Below, piece by piece: positions 7,003-14,239 of a DNA stretch of 18,442 nucleotides. Every line of letters begins with the position of its first letter. The stretch's first letter is position 1. Where the stretch lies: contig JAGGDZ010000533.1 in assembly GCA_024648655.1 (NCBI GenBank), positions 1-18,442 of the forward strand, in the 5' to 3' direction. Both the position numbers and the translations under genes were made by a program. The stretch comes from Chloroflexota bacterium (GTDB taxonomy: Bacteria; Chloroflexota; Dehalococcoidia; Lucifugimonadales; JADFKI01). The notes under the pieces were generated by a model, which was not told where the DNA came from, did not search any database, and saw only the letters and a program-made list of their open reading frames with translations.

Positions 7003-7032
7003 ATTTTAGCAGTCAGTGAACTCGGCGGTCAA
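7003..7032 (-). promoter_or_regulatory. promoter of tRNA-His
   Basis: TTGACC (7032-7027) and TAAAAT (7008-7003) on the minus strand are separated by 18 bases, each five of six to consensus. Initiation near 6996 would place the tRNA 5' end about 6 bases downstream. It may also supply the MBL gene at 6846. Confidence 0.65.
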
Positions 7033-7147
7033 CCATTCGTGCGTTTTTCCACTTTCAGAAACATCACGGCAGCAGAAGCAGGCAACCTCCACAGCTGCCC
7101 GTCCTGATTGTCCCGACTATGCTGTTCACTGATGTCCAATGCGAACT

Positions 7148-7501
7148 CTACTCGATCAGCAACCCTAATTCGTCCTTCGTAGTTAACGCTTCCAGCAGTT
7201 CGTCAATCATCACGTCTTGCTTCGTATGGTGACGCAACGGCAACGAAGGATTAACGCGATAAACATTGCTCCTGCCTTCTTTCCGTCTCTCGATGTATCC
7301 TGTAATCTCCAGGTCCGAAATTATCTTATGAGTCGTCCGCTCTGTGACGCCGATATGGTTCGCTATTTCGCGAGCCGTGCTGCGAGGGTTACGAAATATG
7401 AAGGACAATACCAATCCGTGATTGGTTATGAATGTCCATCGCTCAGATGTGGTCAAGATGTGGCTCCGCATTTGCTCGAAAGTGGGGATGAATCTTATCA
7501 C
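7148..7501 (-). CDS. winged-helix transcriptional regulator
   Basis: A 117-residue DNA-binding protein. Residues about 35-90 read as a MarR/ArsR-type winged helix: PRSTAREIANHIGVTERTTHKIISDLEITGYIERRKEGRSNVYRVNP, with helix-turn-helix in EIANHIGVTERTTHKIISDLE and a basic wing ERRKEGRSNVYRV. The N-terminal stretch (TSERWTFITNHGLVLSFIFR) is the helix usual before such domains. The tail (PLRHHTKQDVMIDELLEALTTKDELGLLIE) is short and probably dimerises; no metal or ligand-binding motif is obvious. The GTG at 7501 has an AGAAGG placed too close (2 bases), while an ATG at 7471 lacks a clear ribosome site, so the start is open. It stands alone between tRNA-His and the aminopeptidase; the palindrome 54 bases upstream is a candidate site for self-regulation. 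Target genes unknown. Confidence 0.85.
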   Translation of the reverse strand: MIRFIPTFEQMRSHILTTSERWTFITNHGLVLSFIFRNPRSTAREIANHIGVTERTTHKIISDLEITGYIERRKEGRSNVYRVNPSLPLRHHTKQDVMIDELLEALTTKDELGLLIE

Positions 7502-7554
7502 AGCCTTCTGAACTCATACAATAAAAAACCATCATCGAGATAACATTTCCGTTT

Positions 7555-7579
7555 AGGTGAATGGATAGTAATTTCACCT
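7555..7579. promoter_or_regulatory. operator-like inverted repeat upstream of the regulator gene
   Basis: AGGTGAA (7555-7561) is mirrored by TTCACCT (7573-7579) across 11 bases, giving half-sites 18 bases centre to centre. The spacing suits a dimeric winged-helix protein, and the site lies 54 bases upstream of the regulator start. An autoregulatory operator is the simplest reading; a stem-loop in a leader is the alternative. Confidence 0.45.
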
Positions 7580-7771
7580 CTATTCCAGCTTTCTCCATAG
7601 AGGGAGAAAGGGTTTCTGTCCCATGGAAGGGAATACTGTCCCGCATCGACAAGAAATATGTGCAAGCATGGTTTTGAGGACGGTGGGGACGCGTTTTCAC
7701 TACCATTCGTCTTAGACAGGCTTTAGACCGTCGAGGGACATCTGAAAGCGGTGAATACGGACGCAGGAAAG
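7580..7771. other. non-coding gap with a second dyad and a direct repeat
   Basis: Between the operator candidate and the aminopeptidase stop I see no credible gene. CTTTCTCC (7589-7596) pairs with GGAGAAAG (7603-7610), an 8-bp stem with a 6-base loop. CTGTCCC then occurs twice (7616-7622 and 7636-7642), 20 bases apart. TTAGAC is also repeated near 7710-7730. No standard terminator for the aminopeptidase gene is evident. Confidence 0.4.
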
Positions 7772-9271
7772 CTAGTCCGCCAGATCGCACACAAGCTGTA
7801 CGAGTGTACGGACAGGCACACCGGTCGCCCCCTTGACTGTCGCGCCCTTACTGCCCCGCGCCCGCGCAGTCCCCGCTATGTCAAGATGTACCCACGGCGC
7901 ACCGTCATTGAATTCCCCGATTATCAGCGCGCCCGTGATTGAGCCGGCGCCTCTGCCACCGGTATTCTTGATGTCCGCTATGTCGCTACTGTACTGCGAC
8001 TTGTACTCGTCGAACATCGGCAGCGGCCAAGCCCTTTCCCCCACTGTGTTTGCAGAATTAACAACCTGCTGTGTGAAGTTGTCGTCATTCCCGAACGCCC
8101 CCATGCACTGGTCCCCCAGTGCAATCGACATTGCCCCGGTCAGCGTTGCCACGTCAACCAGACGGTTCAGTCCTATCGACCGCGCGTATGACATGGCATC
8201 CGCCAGCACCAGCCTGCCCTCCGCATCCGTATTATCGATTTCGATGGTTTTGCCGTTCATCGCCCGCACCACGTCCCCGGGACGCTGTGCCGTCCCGCTC
8301 GGCATGTTCTCCGTCGCCGGAACAATCACCGTTACATTGATCGTCGGTTTCAGCTGCGCGATAGCTTGCATCGCTGCAATCACAGACGCGCCGCCAGCCA
8401 TGTCCCCCTTCATTGTCAGCATGCCGGCAGCGTTCTTGATGTCCAGTCCCCCGCTGTCAAAGGTGATGCCTTTGCCAAGCAGACCTATGTTGTTCGCTGC
8501 ATCATCGGGGTCACCCTCGTAGTTCATGATGATGAATTTAGGTGGCTCCTCGCTTCCCTGCGCCACACCCAGCAGCGCGCCCATCCCCATTTCGGCCATC
8601 CACGCGCGCTCTTTCACCTCCAAATCCACGCTATGCGCCTGAGCTACTTCGAGGGCACGCTCCGCCATCATGGAAGGGGTCATGTTGTTGGCAGGCTCGT
8701 TCGCCATGTCGCGACAGAAGTTCACCGCCTCTCCGACAATTCGCCCCTCTCCCACACCCTGCTGCAGAGCATCCAGCTTACCTTCATCGAACTCCACGAC
8801 GGTTATTTCGGATAGGCTGCCGCCGGATGAGTTCGACTTGTACTTGTCGAAGCTATACAATCCCATCACAATGCCCTCGGCAAGCGCCTGCGCGCTCGCC
8901 CGGTCGTCCAGCCCGGCGATTCCTGCGCCGTGTACGATGGTCGCCGCCGACTCCACGCCGATGCCGTTCAGTTGCCGTGCCGTCTCAGCTGCCGCGCTCC
9001 GGACACCGTCGAGAGTGAACGACTCGGCTGCGCCCAGCCCGGCCACCAGCACACGCTTTGGCGCAATGCTCCCCAGTGTATGTATCAGCGTCAGTTCTCC
9101 CCGCTTCCCTCTAATCTCTCCGTCCGCGATCAGTGCCGAAATCGCGCCGTTCATAGCCTTGTCCACAGCACCCGTCGCGCCGCCCGGCGTCGTGACTCCT
9201 TCGAAAAGGTTCACAACGATTGCGCCCACGTCCTGCTGGGCTATGTCGCCTGCAACCACTTTGATTTCCAT
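7772..9271 (-). CDS. pepA: M17 family leucyl aminopeptidase (PepA type)
   Basis: A 499-residue cytosolic dizinc exopeptidase that removes N-terminal residues such as leucine from peptides. The N-terminal macro-like domain (1-170) is followed by the catalytic domain (about 175-495). All known active-site positions can be read: GKGITFDSGG with Lys267 and Asp272, Lys279 in LDIKNAAGM, Asp290 in KGDMAGG, and the family signature NTDAEGRL with Asp349, Glu351 and Arg353. ENMPSG and the C-terminal HLDIAGTA also fit. ATG at 9271 is chosen because GGAGGA ends 6 bases upstream; a TTG two codons earlier abuts that site and is unlikely. Length matches the usual 490-505. It is divergent from the aminotransferase gene. 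Some PepA proteins also bind DNA and assist Xer recombination, but nothing here shows that. Confidence 0.95.
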   Translation of the reverse strand: MEIKVVAGDIAQQDVGAIVVNLFEGVTTPGGATGAVDKAMNGAISALIADGEIRGKRGELTLIHTLGSIAPKRVLVAGLGAAESFTLDGVRSAAAETARQLNGIGVESAATIVHGAGIAGLDDRASAQALAEGIVMGLYSFDKYKSNSSGGSLSEITVVEFDEGKLDALQQGVGEGRIVGEAVNFCRDMANEPANNMTPSMMAERALEVAQAHSVDLEVKERAWMAEMGMGALLGVAQGSEEPPKFIIMNYEGDPDDAANNIGLLGKGITFDSGGLDIKNAAGMLTMKGDMAGGASVIAAMQAIAQLKPTINVTVIVPATENMPSGTAQRPGDVVRAMNGKTIEIDNTDAEGRLVLADAMSYARSIGLNRLVDVATLTGAMSIALGDQCMGAFGNDDNFTQQVVNSANTVGERAWPLPMFDEYKSQYSSDIADIKNTGGRGAGSITGALIIGEFNDGAPWVHLDIAGTARARGSKGATVKGATGVPVRTLVQLVCDLAD

Positions 9272-9305
9272 CGTCAATCCTCCATTGTCTGCAAATTACG
9301 CGCCC

Positions 9306-9311
9306 ATTATA
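9306..9311 (-). promoter_or_regulatory. -10 element for the M17 aminopeptidase
   Basis: A perfect TATAAT on the minus strand lies 35 bases before the ATG at 9271. No convincing -35 hexamer stands 16-18 bases upstream; TAGCAG is the nearest. Confidence 0.4.
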
Positions 9312-9384
9312 TGCCAGCGCCCGCCCGTTCTGCTATCCTTGCGTAATACAAGCAGTGATGGGCATAGTTCATTTCACCTCCATC

Positions 9385-9416
9385 CCCCTGTCTGCACAGG
9401 GGCGGGTACTTCGCCC
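9385..9416 (+). other. two overlapping, mutually exclusive hairpins in the aminotransferase leader
   Basis: CCCCTGT (9385-9391) pairs with ACAGGGG (9396-9402) over a CTGC loop. GGGCG (9400-9404) can instead pair with CGCCC (9412-9416). Both use 9400-9402, so they compete. They lie 38 bases before the GTG start. An attenuation-like switch is possible but unproven. Confidence 0.35.
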
Positions 9417-9453
9417 ATCAAGAGGGAACAAACACCAACGAAGGAGCAACCCA

Positions 9454-10740
9454 GTGGCAGAACGCACCATATCCCAGACGGAGACCGACCTGATTCAGAG
9501 GGCACATCGCGTGATGCCCGGCGGCAGCCTCGGCAATATCGGTAGAGACATCGTAATCACCGAAGGCAGCGCCGGCAGGGTGCGCGACGCCAGCGGCAAC
9601 GAGTATGTGGACTACTTGCTCGGCTCGGGTCCGATGCTAATAGGCCACGCGCATCCTGAAGTCAACGAGGTCGTCCGCGAACAGGTTGCGAAAGGAACAA
9701 CCTTCTTCGCCAACAACGATCAGGCAATCTTGCTCGCCGAGGAGCTTGTGAACGCGGTTGCCTGTGCCGACAAGGTGCGCTTCACCAGCAGCGGGACCGA
9801 GGCGACATTCTATGCGCTCCGCACCGCTCGCGCGTATCGTAAGCGAGACAAGATTCTGAAGTTCGAGGGGGGCTACCACGGCATGCATGACTACGCCCTG
9901 ATGAGCATGTCCCCGGGCGCGCCGCACGACTTCCCGCGCCCCACTCCCGATTCGGCAGGCATCCCGCGCGCAATCGAAGACGAAGTGCTGATCGCCCCGT
10001 TTAACGACCTACAGACCGCCCGCACAATCATTGAGCGGCATCACGAAGAACTCGGCGCGGTCATCGTAGAGCCGTTTCAGCGTCTGTTGCCGCCCAAGCC
10101 CGGATTCCTTCAGGGCATCAGAGAGGTAACGGCCCAGCACGGCATCCCACTGATATTCGATGAAGTCGTAACGGGCTTTCGCTTTGCCTATGGCGGCGCG
10201 CAGGAGTTCTACGGCGTAGAGCCTGACATGTGCTCGCTTGGCAAAGTCATCGCGGGTGGTTTTCCTCTCGCGGCAGTCGCAGGCAACGAAGAGCTTATGA
10301 GCCACTTCGATGCCTCCTCCACTGAGACGGATGGTTTCCTACCGCAGATCGGCACGCTTAGCGGCAACCCTGTAGCCGCCGCCGCCGGACTAAAGACTCT
10401 GGAAATTCTCAGGCGTGAGGGTACTTACGAGCGCATCTTCGCCACGGGAAACCGGCTCAAAAACGAACTTCAGCGCATGCTCGATGAAGCCGAAATTCCG
10501 GCAAGTGTCGTCGGCGAAGCTCCTCTGTTCGACGTGTTTTTCACCGACCAGGAAATAATCGACTACCGCTCCACGCTTCTCGCGGACAAGCAGATGCTGG
10601 CTCGGTTCAACGAACTGCTTCTTGCTCGCGGTGTCCTCAAAGGCGACACAAAATTCTACATATCCCTCGCCCACACTGCTGCCGACGTGCAGCAAACCCT
10701 CGACGCCTTTGCCGCTGCCGTCGATGCGCTGAATAGCTAA
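9454..10740 (+). CDS. class III PLP-dependent aminotransferase, glutamate-1-semialdehyde aminomutase-like
   Basis: A 428-residue PLP enzyme close in layout to HemL. Visible motifs: MPGGSLGNIG near 21-30, SSGTEATFYALRTARAY (112-128) for cofactor phosphate binding, FEGGYHGMHDY (137-147), LIFDEVVTGFR with the PLP-nitrogen Asp236, and SLGKVIAGGFPLAA with Schiff-base Lys264, then IGTLSGNPVAAAAGL. The chosen GTG at 9454 has AAGGAG 7 bases upstream, and the 33 residues encoded before it look unlike any aminotransferase. No other tetrapyrrole gene is nearby, and many bacteria hold several such HemL-like paralogues with other amino-acid or amine substrates. I therefore do not assign hemL. It ends in a strong hairpin and is divergent from the aminopeptidase. 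Confidence 0.9.
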   Translation: MAERTISQTETDLIQRAHRVMPGGSLGNIGRDIVITEGSAGRVRDASGNEYVDYLLGSGPMLIGHAHPEVNEVVREQVAKGTTFFANNDQAILLAEELVNAVACADKVRFTSSGTEATFYALRTARAYRKRDKILKFEGGYHGMHDYALMSMSPGAPHDFPRPTPDSAGIPRAIEDEVLIAPFNDLQTARTIIERHHEELGAVIVEPFQRLLPPKPGFLQGIREVTAQHGIPLIFDEVVTGFRFAYGGAQEFYGVEPDMCSLGKVIAGGFPLAAVAGNEELMSHFDASSTETDGFLPQIGTLSGNPVAAAAGLKTLEILRREGTYERIFATGNRLKNELQRMLDEAEIPASVVGEAPLFDVFFTDQEIIDYRSTLLADKQMLARFNELLLARGVLKGDTKFYISLAHTAADVQQTLDAFAAAVDALNS

Positions 10741-10754
10741 CCTGTTCACACACA

Positions 10755-10795
10755 AAAACGCCGATTATGGGTTCTAGTAACACAATCGGCGTTTT
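10755..10795. terminator. bidirectional intrinsic terminator after the aminotransferase gene
   Basis: AAAACGCCGATT (10755-10766) pairs perfectly with AATCGGCGTTTT (10784-10795) over a 17-base loop, 15 bases after the stop codon. The A and T ends give a U-rich tail in both directions. Confidence 0.85.
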
Positions 10796-11244
10796 GCGCC
10801 CTCCCCGCCTACGCTCATCCCATCCCCACATCAATAGTCGCCTAATGCAAGGCAAAAGCGGTTACGATTTTCGTAATTTCTTCGCCCATTTGTAGGAATA
10901 ACTATTCACTAAACACAAATCGATGAATCATTTGGTTTGGAATTCTCCAAAAACGTGGCTGATATTTCAATTGACTTGAGTTCGGGACAGAGCATAGGTT
11001 TGATAGACGGAGGGGGAAAGGCTCATGTGGAGAAGGTCTGATGTCAGGTTGTGATCAGTGAGCTTTTCGCCTTCACATATCTGTATTTGTAGTCTGTAAT
11101 TTGCTCTCAGATTGGAGAGCTTACACGAAGCGGCTTGGACACAAAGCCGCACTTTCGTCTCAGATGCGGATACTCTTTATCACCCGGACGTCGGCGAACA
11201 TATCGCTCCAATGATGGTCGCCGCAACTCCTAAAGGAGAAAACC
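10796..11244 (+). other. 449-base non-coding region and structured leader of the MBL gene
   Basis: AT-richer than its surroundings; no credible coding frame seen on either strand. TTGACT at 10971-10976 could be a -35, but the matching -10 is poor. Two successive hairpins sit close to the gene: GCTCTC/GAGAGC (11103-11120, 6-base loop) and GCGGCTT/AAGCCGC (11130-11150, 7-base loop), the latter extended by ACGAA/TTCGT (to 11125-11158) with a 3-base bulge. I cannot match them to a known riboswitch, T-box or ribosomal-protein leader. The Shine-Dalgarno AAGGAG is at 11233-11238. Confidence 0.5.
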
Positions 11245-12081
11245 GTGAATTTAGGAACAACTACCATCGATGTGGTAAGCGACGGCACGTTTCTGATGGA
11301 TGGCGGATGTCTGTTCGGCCAAGTCCCCAAGGCAGAATGGGAATTGCAAATAAAGCCCGACAGACGCAATCGAATCCGTTTAGCATTGAACTGCCTGCTA
11401 GTTCAGACCCCCGAGTTCAACATCCTTGTCGATACAGGAGTCGGCTCCAAGCGCCAGGACAAGATGAAAGAGCTCATCCGGCTGAATGGCAACAAGCTGC
11501 TCAGGGGCCTCAAGGCACGCGGCATTACGGCGCGCGACATCGATGCCGTGATTCTGAGCAATCTGCACTTCGACCACTCAGGCGGATGTACTAAGCTGGA
11601 TCGCTCGGGCACTCCGGTACCCACCTTTCCTAAGGCAAAATATCTTGTGCAGGAAAGCAGCTGGAATGAAGCCAACTCTCCCAATGAGCGCTACAGAGAC
11701 ACATTCTACGACGACGACTTTCTGCCGCTTGCGGATCGCGAGATGATCGAGTTCATAGAGGATAACCATGAAGTCATCCCAGGATTGTCGGTCAGGGTAA
11801 CGGACGGACCGTCGGAAGGCCATCAGATAGTGCTAGTAGAGCGCGGAAGCGAGAAGATTGCCTACGTAAGCGACCTCATTCCAACGCCATATCACATTCC
11901 CCTACCCTACATCCCTGCAATGCACGAGTACCCGAACATTACACTTGAGCAAAAACGTCAGTTCATTGAGATGGCGATCGAAGGTGGCTGGTTGGTGGTC
12001 TTCGGGCACGCCTTCGAGCAGAACGCAGGATACATTACGCAGAAAAACGGCGCAATTCAGTTCCTGCCGGTCGAGTTGTAG
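11245..12081 (+). CDS. MBL-fold metallohydrolase (lactonase-like) with altered first metal ligand
   Basis: A 278-residue MBL protein laid out like N-acyl-homoserine lactonases and related quorum-quenching or detoxifying hydrolases. GTG at 11245 is supported by AAGGAG 6 bases upstream. The metal motif is SNLHFDHSGG: the first histidine of HxHxDH is Asn106, while His108, Asp110 and His111 are kept. His193 (EGHQ), Asp210 (YVSDL) and His255 (FGHAF) supply the remaining ligands. The aspartate loop NILVDTGVGSKRQDKM (59-74) and the helical part near 85-100 fit the family. No signal peptide is seen. Substrate is unknown: a lactone is one possibility, but the family is broad and the Asn would weaken the first metal site. 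Transcribed alone, between hairpins at 11103-11158 and 12118-12143. Confidence 0.9.
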   Translation: MNLGTTTIDVVSDGTFLMDGGCLFGQVPKAEWELQIKPDRRNRIRLALNCLLVQTPEFNILVDTGVGSKRQDKMKELIRLNGNKLLRGLKARGITARDIDAVILSNLHFDHSGGCTKLDRSGTPVPTFPKAKYLVQESSWNEANSPNERYRDTFYDDDFLPLADREMIEFIEDNHEVIPGLSVRVTDGPSEGHQIVLVERGSEKIAYVSDLIPTPYHIPLPYIPAMHEYPNITLEQKRQFIEMAIEGGWLVVFGHAFEQNAGYITQKNGAIQFLPVEL

Positions 12082-12117
12082 GCGCCGACTGCGGGCAAAG
12101 GTGGAATATGACACTGT

Positions 12118-12143
12118 GAGGGAGCGCTCATATGCGCTCCCTT
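12118..12143. terminator. shared terminator hairpin between convergent MBL and mtaB genes
   Basis: GGGAGCGC (12120-12127) pairs with GCGCTCCC (12134-12141) over the 6-base loop TCATAT, extendable by an A-T and a G-T pair. It lies between the stops of the two convergent genes. The plus-strand tail is TTCTCTTGT, a modest U-tract. Confidence 0.6.
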
Positions 12144-12155
12144 CTCTTGTCCCGA

Positions 12156-13463
12156 TTAGTTTAAGTCGGCTTCCACAATGCCGTCATTTGCCAGAGCGGT
12201 CAGTGTCACCGGCGTTACTTCATTCAGCAGAGAACGCACGCGCTTCGTCCTCACGCGAATGTAGTCCTCGGTTAAGCCGAGCCAGCACGTAGAAGCATCA
12301 CGTCTGCTCCGGCTCTCCCAGAGTACCCGGCGAGTGGCGCCAATTCTGCTAAGCCTGAATTGACGTGCCTGCCGCTTCGCAAGCTCAAGCAATGCCCGCG
12401 TCCGCTGGCCCTTAACATCCGGCGATAGATGACCTTCGTAGTGTGCCGCGCCGGTGCCGGGCCTAACAGAGTACGGGAACACATGCATGTCGGTGAAGCC
12501 GATACGCTCACACAACTCATAAGTATCCCGGAAGTCGCCGTCCGATTCTCCGGGAAATCCTACGATCACATCCGCGGTGATACTGGCGTCCGGTATCCGG
12601 CTGCGAATCCGCTCAACGGTCTCCTCGTATTCTCGGGAATTATAGCGCCGACGCATCTTTCGCAATATGGAGTCGCTGCCGCTCTGAAGAGGCATGTGGA
12701 AGTGCGGACAAAGACGCCGGTCATCCCACAGCGCGAGCAACTCGTCCGTCATCTCTTTCGGCTGTAAGGATGAAACGCGCAGACGCTCAATATCCGTTCG
12801 TGCAATGATTGCCCTGATTAATGATACGAGCGAAGACCCATCCAAGTCGAACCCATACGAGCCTAGTTGCGTGCCCGTCAGCACAACTTCCTTATAGCCA
12901 CTTGCGACGTGCGCGCTAACCTCGCCCACTAGTTCATCGGTCGGTATGCTGCGCTCTCTGCCGCGCACCTTGGGTACGATGCAATAAGCACAGACCTGAT
13001 TGCACCCTTCCTGTATCTTCACCATCGCCCGGCTGCGGTCAACGGTCGGGCTTACATATTCGGCCTCGTCTCCGGTCGCGCAGGGGACAGCATGCTCGCC
13101 TCTCCAGTCCAACACCTGTCGCACTAGACGAGGCTTCTGCACATTGCCAAATACCAGGTCAATCTCCGCAATCGCCTCCAATGCCTCCGGAGTACGCTGA
13201 GCGTAGCAGCCGGTTGCGACTATCGTAGCCTTCGGATTCCGGCGCCGAGCCGCTCTCAACGCATGTCGCGCCTTCCTGTCCGCAACATGCGTCACCGTGC
13301 AACTGTTGACCACATACACGTCCGCGTGCTCATCTTCCGCCACCTGCACAAGACCGGCTTCCTTGAATTCGCGCGCAATGACGAGTGTATCTGCCTGGTT
13401 CAGTTTGCAGCCATGCGTCTCGATAGCGAATGTTCTCGTGTGGTGATTTTCCTGCATTGACAT
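12156..13463 (-). CDS. mtaB: tRNA t6A37 methylthiotransferase, MtaB type
   Basis: A radical-SAM enzyme that adds a methylthio group to t6A at position 37 of ANN-decoding tRNAs. The 435-residue product has the three MTTase parts. The N-terminal UPF0004 domain carries its cluster cysteines Cys19 (HGCKLNQAD), Cys55 (NSCTVT) and Cys86 (TGCYAQR). The radical-SAM domain has CNQVCAYC (Cys154, 158, 161) followed by RGRERS. The C-terminal part, from about residue 365, is TRAM-like. NSCTVT and HGCKLNQ favour the MtaB branch over MiaB and RimO. ATG at 13463 is chosen since GGAAGG lies 4 bases upstream; an ATG at 13484 is in frame, but transcription from the promoter at 13498-13527 would leave it almost leaderless. 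Convergent with the MBL gene. Confidence 0.93.
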   Translation of the reverse strand: MSMQENHHTRTFAIETHGCKLNQADTLVIAREFKEAGLVQVAEDEHADVYVVNSCTVTHVADRKARHALRAARRRNPKATIVATGCYAQRTPEALEAIAEIDLVFGNVQKPRLVRQVLDWRGEHAVPCATGDEAEYVSPTVDRSRAMVKIQEGCNQVCAYCIVPKVRGRERSIPTDELVGEVSAHVASGYKEVVLTGTQLGSYGFDLDGSSLVSLIRAIIARTDIERLRVSSLQPKEMTDELLALWDDRRLCPHFHMPLQSGSDSILRKMRRRYNSREYEETVERIRSRIPDASITADVIVGFPGESDGDFRDTYELCERIGFTDMHVFPYSVRPGTGAAHYEGHLSPDVKGQRTRALLELAKRQARQFRLSRIGATRRVLWESRSRRDASTCWLGLTEDYIRVRTKRVRSLLNEVTPVTLTALANDGIVEADLN

Positions 13464-13477
13464 ATTGCCTTCCGCGT

Positions 13478-13505
13478 TCGACATGCGTACCTATGCTATT
13501 ATAAG
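13478..13505 (+). promoter_or_regulatory. possible divergent promoter overlapping the mtaB promoter
   Basis: On the plus strand TCGACA (13478-13483) and TATAAG (13500-13505), each five of six to consensus, are separated by 16 bases. Its -10 overlaps the mtaB -10 on the other strand, so the two would compete for polymerase. Confidence 0.4.
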
Positions 13506-13527
13506 AACTTGCCGAACAGGTGGTCAA
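13498..13527 (-). promoter_or_regulatory. strong sigma-70-type promoter of mtaB
   Basis: On the minus strand TTGACC (13527-13522) is followed after 18 bases by a perfect TATAAT (13503-13498). Initiation near 13491 leaves about 27 bases before the ATG at 13463. Confidence 0.7.
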
Positions 13528-13571
13528 TTCACAGGTATTCACTCCCCAGCTTTGAGGTCAGAACGAGCCGC

Positions 13572-14132
13572 ATGTGCACGCACGACGACACTGGAACATC
13601 GACAAATGTATTTCGCCGAGAGGATGCGCATTGGACGGAACGCGCTCGCCGAATGGTTGCCTACCATCGAGATGCGTTCGACTTCATTCGCCGAGCTCCC
13701 GAACATTTCCCGGTAAGTTCGGAGCACGTCGAGTTGGTTATGCGATTATGGGTAGATGCGGATGACTTAGACTCCCTCATACTGCCATTGCTTGATGCAC
13801 TGAATGTCGAACTTCTCGATGGTATGGCTGAGTTAGACACGACACGGGGAGTTTCCGCCCAGCCGCCAGCATTCGGAGCGCTCGAGGGATCGGATGCCGA
13901 AGAGGTGGTTTACCAATGCATCTGGTCGCTGAATTGGGAGTCCGGTCAAGGCGTTTCCGTGGCGCTGTCGGTTACCTCAAGCGGCGTGTTCTATATGCAG
14001 GCGCGAGGCAGCACTTCCAATCGCGAACATCGGATTGGCTTTCCCCCTACGGAGAGCGCCCTCCAAGAGGCACTAACGTCGGCGTATGTTGCTGAGGCGA
14101 CTTCACGACCTAAGGGCGCATCTATTCCATAA
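13572..14132 (+). CDS. uncharacterised 186-residue protein
   Basis: I do not recognise this protein. The frame is intact between two well-identified genes and has no overlap with a better candidate. The first half is acidic and probably helical (RMVAYHRDAFDFIRRAPEHFP, then LWVDADDLDSLILPLLDALNVELLDGMAEL). The second half, after a proline-rich linker near 105-112, looks like beta strands (EEVVYQCIWSLNWESGQGVSVALSVTSSGVFYMQARG) and ends in a helix (ESALQEALTSAYVAEA). There is no signal peptide, membrane segment, cysteine cluster or catalytic motif. ATG at 13572 lacks a good ribosome site (GAGG is 17 bases away), and a TTG at 13509 is in frame, so the start is doubtful. It is divergent from mtaB and precedes fabF by 148 bases. 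Confidence 0.65.
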   Translation: MCTHDDTGTSTNVFRREDAHWTERARRMVAYHRDAFDFIRRAPEHFPVSSEHVELVMRLWVDADDLDSLILPLLDALNVELLDGMAELDTTRGVSAQPPAFGALEGSDAEEVVYQCIWSLNWESGQGVSVALSVTSSGVFYMQARGSTSNREHRIGFPPTESALQEALTSAYVAEATSRPKGASIP

Positions 14133-14154
14133 GGTATCCATAAACCCTCAAGAC

Positions 14155-14163
14155 TGCTATAGT
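14155..14163 (+). promoter_or_regulatory. extended -10 promoter of fabF
   Basis: TGCTATAGT gives the TG extension plus TATAGT (five of six), with no good -35. Initiation near 14170 would produce a leader of about 110 bases holding the hairpins at 14206-14239. Confidence 0.4.
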
Positions 14164-14205
14164 TCTCGTTAGGAGCCGCTTATATGCAGCACACAAATAA
14201 TAGAG

Positions 14206-14239
14206 TTCAAGGCCGCTTGAAATCCGAGTGAGTCGGATT
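14206..14239 (+). other. two abutting hairpins in the fabF leader
   Basis: TTCAAG (14206-14211) pairs with CTTGAA (14216-14221) over GCCG. AATCCGA (14221-14227) pairs with TCGGATT (14233-14239) over GTGAG. They share base 14221. Neither has a U-tract, so they are leader structures or operator dyads rather than terminators. The fabF Shine-Dalgarno GGAG follows near 14267. Confidence 0.45.

Noticed and set aside
7443..7790. 115-codon open frame on the minus strand in the intergenic region
   Set aside because: Overlaps both the regulator gene and the end of the aminopeptidase in other frames, and runs through the palindromes; no domain or ribosome site.
8670..9545. 291-codon open frame on the plus strand
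   Set aside because: Covers the antisense of the M17 aminopeptidase and the start of the aminotransferase; composition is typical of a shadow frame.
9454..10740. Assignment as hemL
   Set aside because: Motifs are HemL-like, but no tetrapyrrole gene is nearby and such paralogues are common; the evidence supports only the family.
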